Below, piece by piece: positions 42,542 through 50,673 of a stretch of 64,000 nucleotides of DNA. Positions within the stretch are counted from its first letter, which is position 1. Each line of letters starts with the position of its first letter. Below the pieces are notes generated by a model that ran no database searches, was not told the origin of the DNA, and was given only the letters and a program-made list of their open reading frames with translations. The translations under genes and the position numbers were made by a program. Source of the stretch: Nodularia sp034931045 (GTDB taxonomy: Bacteria > Cyanobacteriota > Cyanobacteriia > Cyanobacteriales > Nostocaceae); NCBI RefSeq assembly GCF_034931045.1, contig NZ_JAYGHH010000011.1, forward strand, positions 41,863 through 105,862, in the 5' to 3' direction.

Positions 42542-44116
42542 ATGGCTCGCACACCCACCTTAAAATTTGATCGCGGTACATTAATTTTACATCCACCACC
42601 ACGGGGTAAAGGTTGGATGGACTACGCTACATGGGATGATCGAGTCGAAAAGTTTCGCATTCCTGCCATGAGATATCGGGCTTTAGTGGAAGCGCTACAA
42701 GCTGAAGATGTTTATTTTGTAGACGAAGCCAAAGAATTTTATCCTGTAGATTTAATTCCCAGCTTAGAAATGGAGCCTTATCCCCACCAAACTGAGGCTT
42801 TAGCCGCTTGGAAGCTAGAGGGAAGACAGGGGGTTGTAGTGTTACCTACGGCGGCTGGAAAGACTTATCTGGCGCAAATGGCGATGCAATCCACACCCCG
42901 CACTACCTTAATTGTGGTTCCAACTTTGGATTTAATGCATCAATGGTATGCTCATTTAGTAGCGGCGTTTCCTGATGCTGAGGTGGGTTTGTTGGGTGGT
43001 GGTTCACGCGATCGCACTGCAATATTAGTGGCGACTTATGATAGTGCGGCTATTCATGCGGAAAACTTGGGAAACAAGTATGCTTTGCTGGTTTTTGATG
43101 AATGTCATCATTTACCTACGGATTTTGGACGGGTAATTGCGGAGTATGCGATCGCCCCTTATCGTTTAGGATTATCAGCAACACCAGAACGCACTGATGG
43201 AAAACACGCGGATTTAAATATTCTCATTGGCCCGGAAGTCTATCGCAAACGCGCTGAGGATTTGGCGGGTAGTGCTTTGGCTAACCATGAAATTGTGCAA
43301 ATTAAGGTGAAGTTATCACAGCATGAGCGAGAAAGATACAATCAATTAATTCAAACTCGCAATGATTTTTTGCGCCAATCTAAAATTTCTTTGGGGAGTA
43401 TCCAAGGTTGGCAAATGTTTGTGAAAATGAGTGCGCGATCGCCTGGTGGACGTAGGGCTATGTTAGCACATCGGGAAGCGAAAAACATTGCTTTGGGTAC
43501 TGATGGCAAGTTAAGAATTTTGGCTAATTTGTTGGCGGAACATTTCCCGGAAAGGATTCTCATTTTTACGGCTGATAATGCGACGGTTTATAGTATTTCT
43601 GAAAGGTTATTAATTCCGGCGATTACTCATCAAACTCCTGTGAAGGAACGCCATGAAATTTTAAGTAAGTTTCGGGAGGGGGAATATAATACTTTGGTGG
43701 CTTCTCATGTGTTGAATGAGGGGGTTGATGTTCCGGCTGCTTCTGTGGCAATTATTTTGTCTGGGACTGGTTCTACTAGGGAATATGTTCAGCGTTTGGG
43801 TCGGGTGTTGAGAAGGGGGAATGTGGCTAATAAACGGGCGATTTTGTATGAGGTGGTGGCTGAGGATACTAGTGAGGAGGGGACTTCGGCGCGGCGTAGG
43901 GGGGAAGATAGGAGAAACGAACCACAGAGGCACAGAGGACACGGAGAGAAGAGGGGGAGTTTACAGGTTGTTTATGGGGGAGGGAAGGTTAGTACTCCGA
44001 AGGCTGCGGAACAGTTAGAGATTAAGTATTCAACGGATAAGAAGAATGTTACCGACGGATTTACTGAGTCATCGCCAAAACGGAGAGGAAATTATTCCGA
44101 AGAGGTTGAAGATTGA
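42542..44116 (+). CDS. XPB-type superfamily 2 helicase
   Basis: 524 residues. An N-terminal XPB-like damage-recognition region (about 1-75) precedes motif I LPTAAGKT (101-108), motif II DECH (186-189), motif III 'GLSATPERTDG' and, in the second RecA lobe, 'LNEGVDVPAASVAIILSGTGS' and motif VI 'QRLGRVLRRG'. XPB helicases unwind damaged DNA. In archaea XPB works with the nuclease Bax1, and the next gene is Bax1, so a helicase-nuclease pair is likely. After about residue 455 the sequence is low complexity and includes translated repeat (43921-43946). The last 24 codons overlap the Bax1 gene. Confidence 0.9.
   Translation: MARTPTLKFDRGTLILHPPPRGKGWMDYATWDDRVEKFRIPAMRYRALVEALQAEDVYFVDEAKEFYPVDLIPSLEMEPYPHQTEALAAWKLEGRQGVVVLPTAAGKTYLAQMAMQSTPRTTLIVVPTLDLMHQWYAHLVAAFPDAEVGLLGGGSRDRTAILVATYDSAAIHAENLGNKYALLVFDECHHLPTDFGRVIAEYAIAPYRLGLSATPERTDGKHADLNILIGPEVYRKRAEDLAGSALANHEIVQIKVKLSQHERERYNQLIQTRNDFLRQSKISLGSIQGWQMFVKMSARSPGGRRAMLAHREAKNIALGTDGKLRILANLLAEHFPERILIFTADNATVYSISERLLIPAITHQTPVKERHEILSKFREGEYNTLVASHVLNEGVDVPAASVAIILSGTGSTREYVQRLGRVLRRGNVANKRAILYEVVAEDTSEEGTSARRRGEDRRNEPQRHRGHGEKRGSLQVVYGGGKVSTPKAAEQLEIKYSTDKKNVTDGFTESSPKRRGNYSEEVED
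43921..43946. repeat. CACAGAGGCACAGAGGACAC repeat (family D) inside the XPB helicase gene
   Basis: ACCACAGAGGCACAGAGGAC then ACGGAG, nearly identical to the intergenic copy at 35441-35465. It is read in frame as 'EPQRHRGHGE' in the helicase C-terminal region, followed by 'LQVVYGGGKV', which returns to normal-looking protein. Confidence 0.75.
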
Positions 44117-45269
44117 TCAGAAGAGTATGGAGTTGGGGAATGAGTTGATTGCTTGTTTTGAGGAGGCGAAGGGGAAGTCTCAGGGGGTGTTGGAACGTCA
44201 GCTTTTGGATTTGGAGGGTGATGCTACTGATTATCGGGTGAAGCGGGGGTTGGCTTATATTCTTAAGAGTAGTTTCTGCACTTTTGAGGTGGTGAGTCCT
44301 TTGGAACCGCCTATGTTACGGGAACGGGTGTTTGCTTTGGCGGCGAAGTCGGTTCCTAGTGGGGAGTCTACTCAGGTGACTTTAACGAAGATTGCTGATG
44401 AGTTGAGTCAGGAGTTGGAACGTGAGGTTTTGTTGGAACAGGTGCGCGATGGTTTATATGCTGATTTGGCTGAAAATAAAATTTTAACTAATTTTGATGC
44501 GCCTGGTCCGGTGGATTTATTAAATAGATATAATTTGTCTCAGGTACAAGGAATTTTTTATAAGGCCAGTAAGTTGGTTTTAAATGCTCATCGTAATGTT
44601 CCTGGGGAATATAAGCTGTTGTTTCGTTATTTGAAGTTGTTTCAATTAATGGCTTATATTGAAGGTGATGCTGACCACGGGTTTACAATTACCGTTGATG
44701 GGCCAACGAGTTTATTTAATCCTAGTACAAGATATGGGCTGGCGATCGCTAAATTAATTCCGGCTTTACTTCATGTGACTAAATGGAGTCTTTCAGCCAC
44801 GTTGCAAACTCGTGATGCTTACACCAAAGCCTGGAACACGGGACGATTTACCCTCAATTCTGAATGTGGTTTAGTGTCTCACTATTCCAAGGGTAAGCCT
44901 TACGATAGTATGTTGGAATCATCCTTTGCTGATAAATGGGATGCACTTAAAACAGATTGGGTATTAGAGCGAGAAGTGGATTTATTACCCATTCCTGGTA
45001 GTGTGATGATTCCCGATTTCCGTTTAGTCCATCCTGATGGGAGAGACTTTTTATTAGAAATAGTCGGTTATTGGCGACCAGAGTATTTACAAAAGAAGTT
45101 TTATCAAGTGCGGCGTTCTGGATGTGACAATTTAATTTTAGCTATTTCGGAAAGATTGAATTTAGAAAAAGCGGGAGTAAAATTAGATAATGTCCCGGCA
45201 AAAATTGTGTGGTTTAAAGATAAATTATTACCAAAAGCTGTATTAGCAGTAATTGAAGATGACCTATGA
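44046..45269 (+). CDS. Bax1-like nuclease (DUF790 family)
   Basis: 407 residues beginning 'MLPTDLLSHRQNGEEIIPKRL', the usual DUF790 start, so ATG 44046 is correct even though it lies 71 bases inside the helicase gene. The middle ('GPVDLLNRYNLSQVQGIFYKASKLVL') and the C-terminal PD-(D/E)xK-type core with Asp324 in 'MIPDFRLVHPDGRDF' and Glu338 in 'LLEIVGYWRPEYLQKK' match Bax1. Archaeal Bax1 is a structure-specific endonuclease that acts on XPB-opened DNA bubbles. The overlap with xpb implies coupled translation. This is good support for an XPB-Bax1 repair cassette in a cyanobacterium. Confidence 0.9.
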   Translation: MLPTDLLSHRQNGEEIIPKRLKIDQKSMELGNELIACFEEAKGKSQGVLERQLLDLEGDATDYRVKRGLAYILKSSFCTFEVVSPLEPPMLRERVFALAAKSVPSGESTQVTLTKIADELSQELEREVLLEQVRDGLYADLAENKILTNFDAPGPVDLLNRYNLSQVQGIFYKASKLVLNAHRNVPGEYKLLFRYLKLFQLMAYIEGDADHGFTITVDGPTSLFNPSTRYGLAIAKLIPALLHVTKWSLSATLQTRDAYTKAWNTGRFTLNSECGLVSHYSKGKPYDSMLESSFADKWDALKTDWVLEREVDLLPIPGSVMIPDFRLVHPDGRDFLLEIVGYWRPEYLQKKFYQVRRSGCDNLILAISERLNLEKAGVKLDNVPAKIVWFKDKLLPKAVLAVIEDDL

Positions 45270-45635
45270 AGATAGAAATAATTGCTCTTTCTCTCCTCCT
45301 TCGCTAACTCTGATGATGGATAACAAACATGGCATCTCGAAGATATAAGCGTAAAATTGAGATATTTCCTATTATTTAAATTAGCAAAATTAAGTAAATC
45401 ACCAGGGCGGAGGAAATTACTCATATACTTTCACAAGTTGATCATACTTGCTAAGGTCATTCCCTATCGCTCTGGTGCTTCTTTAGCGGAAATATCCGCC
45501 ATAAGGGTATAAGTAAAGGGTTTTCAAAGCCTACAATAGTTATTTAGAAATTATTGTATCAGCCCACACATTTTTTATGTTTTCCAAATGTTGCGCGATA
45601 AATAATGAAGCAAAGCACTCAAGACTCAGCACTAT
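45270..45635. other. Intergenic spacer after the Bax1 gene, no gene seen
   Basis: About 365 bases with convergent genes on both sides. A short hairpin-like AGCGGAAATATCCGCC lies near 45485-45501 without a T-run. No RNA gene or repeat family described here is recognised. Confidence 0.45.
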
Positions 45636-46409
45636 TTATGTTTGTCGGTGAACTAGGGTGGCGCTGGCTTGGTCAACAGGCATCAGTATGATTTCATTAA
45701 TATTGACATGAGGCGATCGCGTGACGCAGAAAAATATCACATCAGCGACATCATCGGCTGTTAGGGGGGTGACACCTTGGTAAACTTTGTCAGCGCGTGC
45801 ATGATCTCCATGAAAGCGCACATTGCTAAATTCTGTTTCCACCATCCCCGGATCAATGGCAGTTACCCGCACAGGAGTTCCCAATAAGTCTTGTTTTAAA
45901 CCCTCAGAAATTGCCTTAACAGCAGCTTTAGTGGCACAGTAGACGTTACCACCGGGATAAGTTTGATGTCCAGCAATGGAACCTAAATTCACAATATGGC
46001 CGCGATCGCGTTTCACCATCCCCGGCACAACATAACGGGTGAGGTAAAGCAAACCTTTAATATTAGTATCAATCATTTCATCCCAGTCTAGAAAGTCGCC
46101 TTCATGCAGCTTGTCTAAACCACGACTCAAACCAGCATTATTAATCAGAATATCGATATCAGACCAGGCAGCAGGTAAACTGGAAATTGCAGCTTCTACC
46201 GCCAAGCGATCGCGCACATCTAACTGTAACAAATGACTCTCTACCCCAAATTCTTGGTTGAGAGTATCTGCTAATTCTTGTAAGCGTTCCCATCGTCGCG
46301 CCGCTAAAATCAATTTTGCCCCCGCACCAGCAAAAATTCTGGCGCAAGCAGCACCGATACCACTACTCGCCCCAGTAATGAGAATAATTTGATTTTGTAG
46401 AGAAATCAT
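45636..46409 (-). CDS. Short-chain dehydrogenase/reductase (YdfG-like)
   Basis: A 257-residue SDR with TGASSGIG (12-19), NNAG (90-93) and the catalytic Ser144, Tyr157 and Lys161 ('YCATK'). Basic residues after the first strand ('AARRWERL') favour NADP(H). The C-terminal 'GDHARADKVYQGVTPLTADDVADVIFF' resembles YdfG-type 3-hydroxy acid dehydrogenases. The substrate is not known. No operon partner. Confidence 0.9.
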   Translation of the reverse strand: MISLQNQIILITGASSGIGAACARIFAGAGAKLILAARRWERLQELADTLNQEFGVESHLLQLDVRDRLAVEAAISSLPAAWSDIDILINNAGLSRGLDKLHEGDFLDWDEMIDTNIKGLLYLTRYVVPGMVKRDRGHIVNLGSIAGHQTYPGGNVYCATKAAVKAISEGLKQDLLGTPVRVTAIDPGMVETEFSNVRFHGDHARADKVYQGVTPLTADDVADVIFFCVTRSPHVNINEIILMPVDQASATLVHRQT

Positions 46410-46450
46410 ATTAATTAAAAGTAAATCGTTAAGAATACTTTAGACAAAAA

Positions 46451-46500
46451 GGGGCGGGTTTATGCAGAATTGCGGCTAATGACATCATCTCGCCCCTACC
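46451..46500. repeat. Interspersed hairpin repeat, family C, copy 3
   Basis: GGGGCGGGTTTA on the left and CGCCCCTACC on the right, in the spacer between two minus-strand genes. Confidence 0.55.
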
Positions 46501-46513
46501 TATTTCCTATTCT

Positions 46514-47479
46514 CTATCTAATCACTCGCAAACGCTGAGTTACCATTGTGATGCCATCACCCCGCAGAATTACCGCAGNNNNNNNNNNNNNNNNNNNNNN
46601 NNNNNNNNNNNNNNCCCAACGATTACCAGGTGTAGATGGTGCGCGTCCCAATTTAAAAATTCCGCCCGATTTTAGCGCTTCTAAATCTACAGATGTGGGA
46701 TTGAGATATTTACTAACTTGGACTGGTTCTTCAATTGCAGTTCCCAAAAGCAAATCATCACCCAGAGGTTCTTGGACAATGGCATCAAAACTATATTGCT
46801 GACCAACTTTTACTTGTTGTGGTAAATTGACATCAATTTGAGGTGGCTTGCTACCAGAGGTAAGTAAGCTACGTTCTGATAAAATTTCTTGACTAACTAT
46901 TTTTGCACCTTCAATCCGTTGACGTGAAGTAATGGTAGCATTGAGAGCCAAATTATTACTGTTAGCAGAAGGTAAGCCAGTGATATTAGTTACCGTTTCA
47001 GCAACAATAGCATTGCCTTCAGCTTTCCAAGATTGCAACTGTGTACTGTATCGTAACTGTGGATATCGTTTCCAGAGTGCTATTAAAGACTTTTCTAGAG
47101 ATTGGGCATTTAATCCATCTCCATGTATGAAGTTGGGACTGTATAATTGCATTACTCCTTTAATATCCCCTTGACTAGCTGCTCTATCCATTTGAGTTAA
47201 CAGATTTCTCAATTCAGTGGGTGTATTACTAGGGAAAGTTTCCCCAGTTTGGATGCTTTGAGAAAAAATGTTGGTTGTCCGGGATTCACGCAGTCTTTGT
47301 CTTAAAGACATCTGAGATTCTTTGACAGCAGCAGATATCGGTTGCACTGGTTCTGGAGTTTTAGCTTGAACGGCTTGTTCATTACTAGTGACACCAAGTA
47401 TCAGCAGAGATACAATCAACCAGATACCATGAGGAAATTTCTGTTGGTGTTTCAGTAACAAGGTAGTAATGTTAGTCAT
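46514..47479 (-). CDS. Exported protein, SnoaL/NTF2-like domain likely (contains assembly gap)
   Basis: About 321 residues with an N-terminal signal or anchor helix (about 17-33, 'GIWLIVSLLILGVTS'). Residues about 85-190 ('LLTQMDRAASQGDIKGVMQLYSPNFIHGDGL' onward) resemble an NTF2-like fold. The later part with 'PPQIDVNLPQQVKVGQQYSFDAIVQEPLGD' is beta-rich. A 36-N gap near the C-terminus keeps the frame as drawn. The function is unknown; the location is periplasmic or membrane-anchored. Confidence 0.7.
   Translation of the reverse strand: MTNITTLLLKHQQKFPHGIWLIVSLLILGVTSNEQAVQAKTPEPVQPISAAVKESQMSLRQRLRESRTTNIFSQSIQTGETFPSNTPTELRNLLTQMDRAASQGDIKGVMQLYSPNFIHGDGLNAQSLEKSLIALWKRYPQLRYSTQLQSWKAEGNAIVAETVTNITGLPSANSNNLALNATITSRQRIEGAKIVSQEILSERSLLTSGSKPPQIDVNLPQQVKVGQQYSFDAIVQEPLGDDLLLGTAIEEPVQVSKYLNPTSVDLEALKSGGIFKLGRAPSTPGNRWXXXXXXXXXXXXXAVILRGDGITMVTQRLRVIR
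46579..46614. other. Assembly gap (36 N)
   Basis: Run of N inside the exported protein gene. The frame is open on both sides at this length, so the size may be right or right modulo three. Confidence 0.95.
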
Positions 47480-47564
47480 TGGGTAAGATTTTACTGATTT
47501 GAGTAGAGAACTTCAGGAAATTGTTTTATCTTAGATAACCTAAGCGCGAAACGGTAGAGTTTTG

Positions 47565-48661
47565 ATGGCAAACGCACCGATAAAATTATTAATAGCTGCC
47601 AGTGGAACAGGTGGACACTTGTTTCCGGCGATCGCACTGGCCGAAAAACTGTCAGACTATGAAATTGAATGGCTGGGTGTCCCCAATCGTTTAGAAACTC
47701 AACTTGTCCCCAAACAGTATCCTTTGAATACTATTGCAGTTGAGGGGTTTCAGCAAGGATTTGGATTATCCACACTCCGCATCTTGGGTCAGCTAATAGC
47801 TGCAATTATAGAAGTGAGGCGCATTCTCAAACAAGGCAAATTTCAAGGTGTAGTCACCACAGGGGGTTATATCGCTGGACCCAGCATCATTGCGGCGCGT
47901 TCCCTGGGATTACCTGTAATTTTTCATGAATCTAACGCCTTACCCGGTAAAGTTACCCGATTTTTTGGCCCTTGGTGCAGTGTGGTGGCTTTAGGATTTG
48001 CCGCAGCTAGTCAGTATTTACCTCGTGCTAAAAATGTCTGTGTAGGTACTCCGGTGCGTTCTCAATTCCTGGATCAAGGACTTCAGACATCACTAGATTT
48101 ACCCATTCCTGATGGTGTGCCTTTAATTGTAGTCTTTGGTGGCAGTCAGGGTGCGGTAGCGGTGAATCAGTTAGTGCGCCAGTCAGCTGGGGCTTGGTTT
48201 GATGCGGGTGCTTATGTGGTACATTTAACAGGCGATCGCGATCCCGAAGCTGATAGCCTTAAGCATCCACAATACATCACATTACCATTTTACGACAATA
48301 TGGCCGCATTACTCAGACGAGCCAATTTAGCCATTAGTCGGGCTGGTGCTGGTAGCTTAACAGAATTAGGGGTATGTGGAACGCCAGCTATATTGATTCC
48401 CTACCCCTTTGCTGCTGAAAACCATCAAGCATACAATGCAGATGTATTTACTCAAGCTGGCGCAGCACTGACNNNNNNNNNNNNNNNNNNNNNNNNNAAT
48501 CGGAGTTAACAACCGATATATTGCAAACTCAGGTTTTAAATTTATTACAATCACCCACAGAGTTAGCTAAAATGGCAGAAAATGCCAAAGCGATCGCAGT
48601 TCCTGATAGTGCCGAAAAGTTAGCTTCTGTAGTCCGTGAGATAGTTGAAATTTTTCAATAA
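47565..48661 (+). CDS. murG: UDP-N-acetylglucosamine--lipid pyrophosphoryl-undecaprenol transferase MurG (broken by assembly gap)
   Basis: MurG adds GlcNAc to lipid I, giving lipid II, at the inner face of the membrane. The start 'LLIAASGTGGHLFPAIALAEKL' holds the GxGGH nucleotide loop; 'TTGGYIAGP', 'HESNALPGKV' and 'SRAGAGSLTELGVCGTPAILIPYPFAAENHQ' follow. After the N run at 48473-48497 the protein continues in another frame as 'ELTTDILQTQVLNLLQS' and ends at TAA 48659-48661. The frame jump is explained if the true gap is about 8 bases rather than 25. So the gene is intact in all likelihood, about 360 residues. ATG 47565 is preferred to the TTG one codon earlier. Confidence 0.92.
48473..48497. 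other. Assembly gap (25 N) in murG
   Basis: A 25-N placeholder. Keeping the MurG frame requires a gap length of 2 modulo 3; related MurG sequences as I remember them suggest only about 8 missing bases. Confidence 0.9.
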
Positions 48662-49422
48662 TTAAAAACTACTCGACCACCAGGCCGCCAGTCGCAATGA
48701 ATGAACCCTCTATGCATTCCTTTTCCCAATCCAGTGCAATCAGAAGCCCGACAAATTTCCATTAATCGCGTAAAATTGCCATCTGAGGGGCGAATATCAA
48801 TTGCCAATCCTTGGATATGCTGGGAATGGCTTGCACCTCCAATGTTGCGATTAACTGCGGGTGGACGATAACCAGAGGTAATTGCGATGGGACTGCCGTA
48901 CTTCTCACGAATTTTGCCAAAGCCTTGCGCTGTTTTAACAATATTATTAATCACATTTTTTGACTCCGGCACTCTTCGAGGATCACAACCTTTGGTCATT
49001 TCTCCCCAAGTTAGAGGTATCCCAGCAACAATCAATTCATTCTCGTAAACTGTAACACCAGTAACTAATTTCATACTGCGACCAGTTTTCGTATCCAGAG
49101 AAGATGTAGGTAAGGGTGTTAATTCCTGGGTTTGTTCTTCAATAACTTGATGATTTACGGCAATTTCTAGTAATGCAGCCGCAGTGCTTCTACCCAATAA
49201 TTCGGGAGATTCTAGCCAAACACTGGCTTTGAAGTCTGCAAACGCTTTTTCGGTTAAATTGCCGACGATGCCATCTACTTTACCAGTATAAAGTCCTGTT
49301 TTACTTAGCAGAGTTTGGATTTCTTTGATAGTATCAGTTTCCGCTTCATTTAGTTTAACTGTAATATTAGAAGCCTGAATCTTTGCTAAATTAATAAATT
49401 CTTCGGCAGCAGAATTTGTCAC
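48655..49422 (-). CDS. Peptidase M15 family protein with peptidoglycan-binding-like domain
   Basis: 255 residues from GTG 49420-49422; AGGAG lies 8 bases ahead and decides this over the GTG 39 bases further upstream. The N-terminal region (about 25-90, 'IKEIQTLLSKTGLYTGKVDGIVGNLTEKAF' section) is a PG_binding_1-type helical repeat. The C-terminal domain is a zinc D,D-peptidase of the M15A/VanY-like kind: 'ITSGYRPPAVNRNIGGASHSQH', 'GLAIDIRP' and 'HRGFIHCDWRPGG', with the His/Asp/His zinc ligands. No signal peptide is apparent, which is odd for an envelope enzyme. It overlaps the end of murG by 7 bases, tail to tail. Confidence 0.85.
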   Translation of the reverse strand: MTNSAAEEFINLAKIQASNITVKLNEAETDTIKEIQTLLSKTGLYTGKVDGIVGNLTEKAFADFKASVWLESPELLGRSTAAALLEIAVNHQVIEEQTQELTPLPTSSLDTKTGRSMKLVTGVTVYENELIVAGIPLTWGEMTKGCDPRRVPESKNVINNIVKTAQGFGKIREKYGSPIAITSGYRPPAVNRNIGGASHSQHIQGLAIDIRPSDGNFTRLMEICRASDCTGLGKGMHRGFIHCDWRPGGRVVFNY

Positions 49423-49761
49423 AGATGTATCTCCTGGAATTAGGTTTGGAATAATTAACACTTCAGTTATGTACGCAATGATTCCTGAAAATTAGGTCAA
49501 AAAGTATGCACCTAATTGCATTAGTATTGCTATCTTTATTACATAGTTGTTTTTGGATTAATTGTATAATAAATTTCATTAACATTACCCTGAGCAAGTA
49601 AAAAGAATTGCAATATTCTTGTATAAATAAATGCTTGCTATTTAAAAATTTACCCAAATTACCGAGATATTCCTTTATATTGCCATGATTTTGTTGTACA
49701 ATCTATCACCAGTGAATTATTGCGGATTTACAATACACAATCAATGCTCAGGGGTAGCTTT
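49423..49761. other. AT-rich divergent spacer, nothing recognised
   Basis: About 340 bases between the M15 peptidase gene and the exported protein gene. No ORF with a ribosome site, no known repeat and no consensus promoter beyond general AT-richness. Confidence 0.4.
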
Positions 49762-50232
49762 ATGACAAAATTAATCTGGTTTCCTGTTGTGGCTTCTGCT
49801 GTGATCATAGGATATGCAGATCATTTAGCCATTAGCCGAAAACCCAAAAACTATATGGAAATGGCGCTAAATTCTTCAGAAACGGTTGTGGAGTTAGACG
49901 AACCTACTGCTATAAACTTTTCTCAAACTACAAGCAAAATTGATGAAAAAACCGCCCTGGACTTAGTTTGGCAGTTACCATTAGTCCAACGCAAAGCACG
50001 AGAAATTAAATACCTCTCGAAAGGAACTATAGAGGTAGCGGCAATTGTTTATGATTATCCTACGCCAAATGATCCCTACTACAAAGTTAGAGTTTTTGAC
50101 GGTGAACCGAAACACGATACAACTATTTATTGGTTCCGTGTCTTAAATACAGGGGATGTCATTGAAGTTCTAGATGTGATAGATAACAAATATATCTCCT
50201 TGGATGAATGGCGGGAACAATTAAAACCCTAA
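49762..50232 (+). CDS. Exported or membrane-anchored protein of unknown function, PepSY-like
   Basis: 156 residues from ATG 49762, with AGGGG 7 bases ahead; longer in-frame starts (TTG 49720, ATG 49744) lack a ribosome site. The N-terminus 'KLIWFPVVASAVIIGYA' is a signal anchor. The body ('DEKTALDLVWQLPLVQRKAREI', 'YYKVRVFDGEPKHDTTIYWFRV', 'TGDVIEVLDVI') has a helix plus beta sheet pattern like PepSY domains. The TAA stop at 50230-50232 is part of the left end of MITE copy 3. Confidence 0.6.
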   Translation: MTKLIWFPVVASAVIIGYADHLAISRKPKNYMEMALNSSETVVELDEPTAINFSQTTSKIDEKTALDLVWQLPLVQRKAREIKYLSKGTIEVAAIVYDYPTPNDPYYKVRVFDGEPKHDTTIYWFRVLNTGDVIEVLDVIDNKYISLDEWREQLKP

Positions 50233-50324
50233 TACCGCAAGGCGAAAGTCAAAAGTCAAAAAGTTTTTACGTTGGGCTTTTAAATCTTTTGCCAGGGTAT
50301 CCATATTTACGCTTTACTATACTA
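50229..50324 (+). repeat. MITE-like element, family A, copy 3 (diverged)
   Basis: Starts CTAATACCGCAAGGCG, contains AAAGTCAAAAGTCAAAAAG and ends ATTTACGCTTTACTATACTA. It is shorter (96 bp) and more diverged than copies 1 and 2. It supplies the stop codon of the upstream gene and lies just ahead of the DUF6737-type gene. Confidence 0.7.
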
Positions 50325-50378
50325 TAAATAATTGTCTGATTCCAGGCTACACTTAGAATAATTTTTCATATAAAATCA

Positions 50379-50624
50379 ATGTCTGAACAAAAACCTCTCA
50401 GTCCTTGGAAATATAAACCTTGGTGGTGTCAGCCTTGGTCTATACTTCTTACAGGTTTAACACTGATTAGCGGTAGTTGGTTAGTATTTCAAACTATTTG
50501 GCTAACGGTTCTTGTTGCCATCCCTGTCTTAGTGTGGATGGTGTTTTTTTTGTTAATCTGGCCACAATTAATGATTCGTAGTGGTGTTTTGGAAACAGAT
50601 CAAGGTGATTCTATAGAGCTATAA
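50379..50624 (+). CDS. Small membrane protein, DUF6737-type
   Basis: 81 residues with two membrane helices (about 21-38 'SILLTGLTLISGSWLVFQ' and 40-64) after a tryptophan/proline-rich start 'LSPWKYKPWWCQPWS'. This pattern matches small conserved cyanobacterial proteins of the DUF6737 kind. The function is unknown; likely thylakoid or plasma membrane. ATG start with no strong ribosome site; MITE copy 3 ends about 55 bases upstream. Confidence 0.75.
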   Translation: MSEQKPLSPWKYKPWWCQPWSILLTGLTLISGSWLVFQTIWLTVLVAIPVLVWMVFFLLIWPQLMIRSGVLETDQGDSIEL

Positions 50625-50673
50625 ATATTATATTATTATTGCATACTGAAATTACCGGAGGTGGGTGGGAAAT

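Noticed and set aside
47562..48509. murG as a truncated pseudogene
   Set aside because: The C-terminus follows the N gap in another frame; the placeholder length explains the break.
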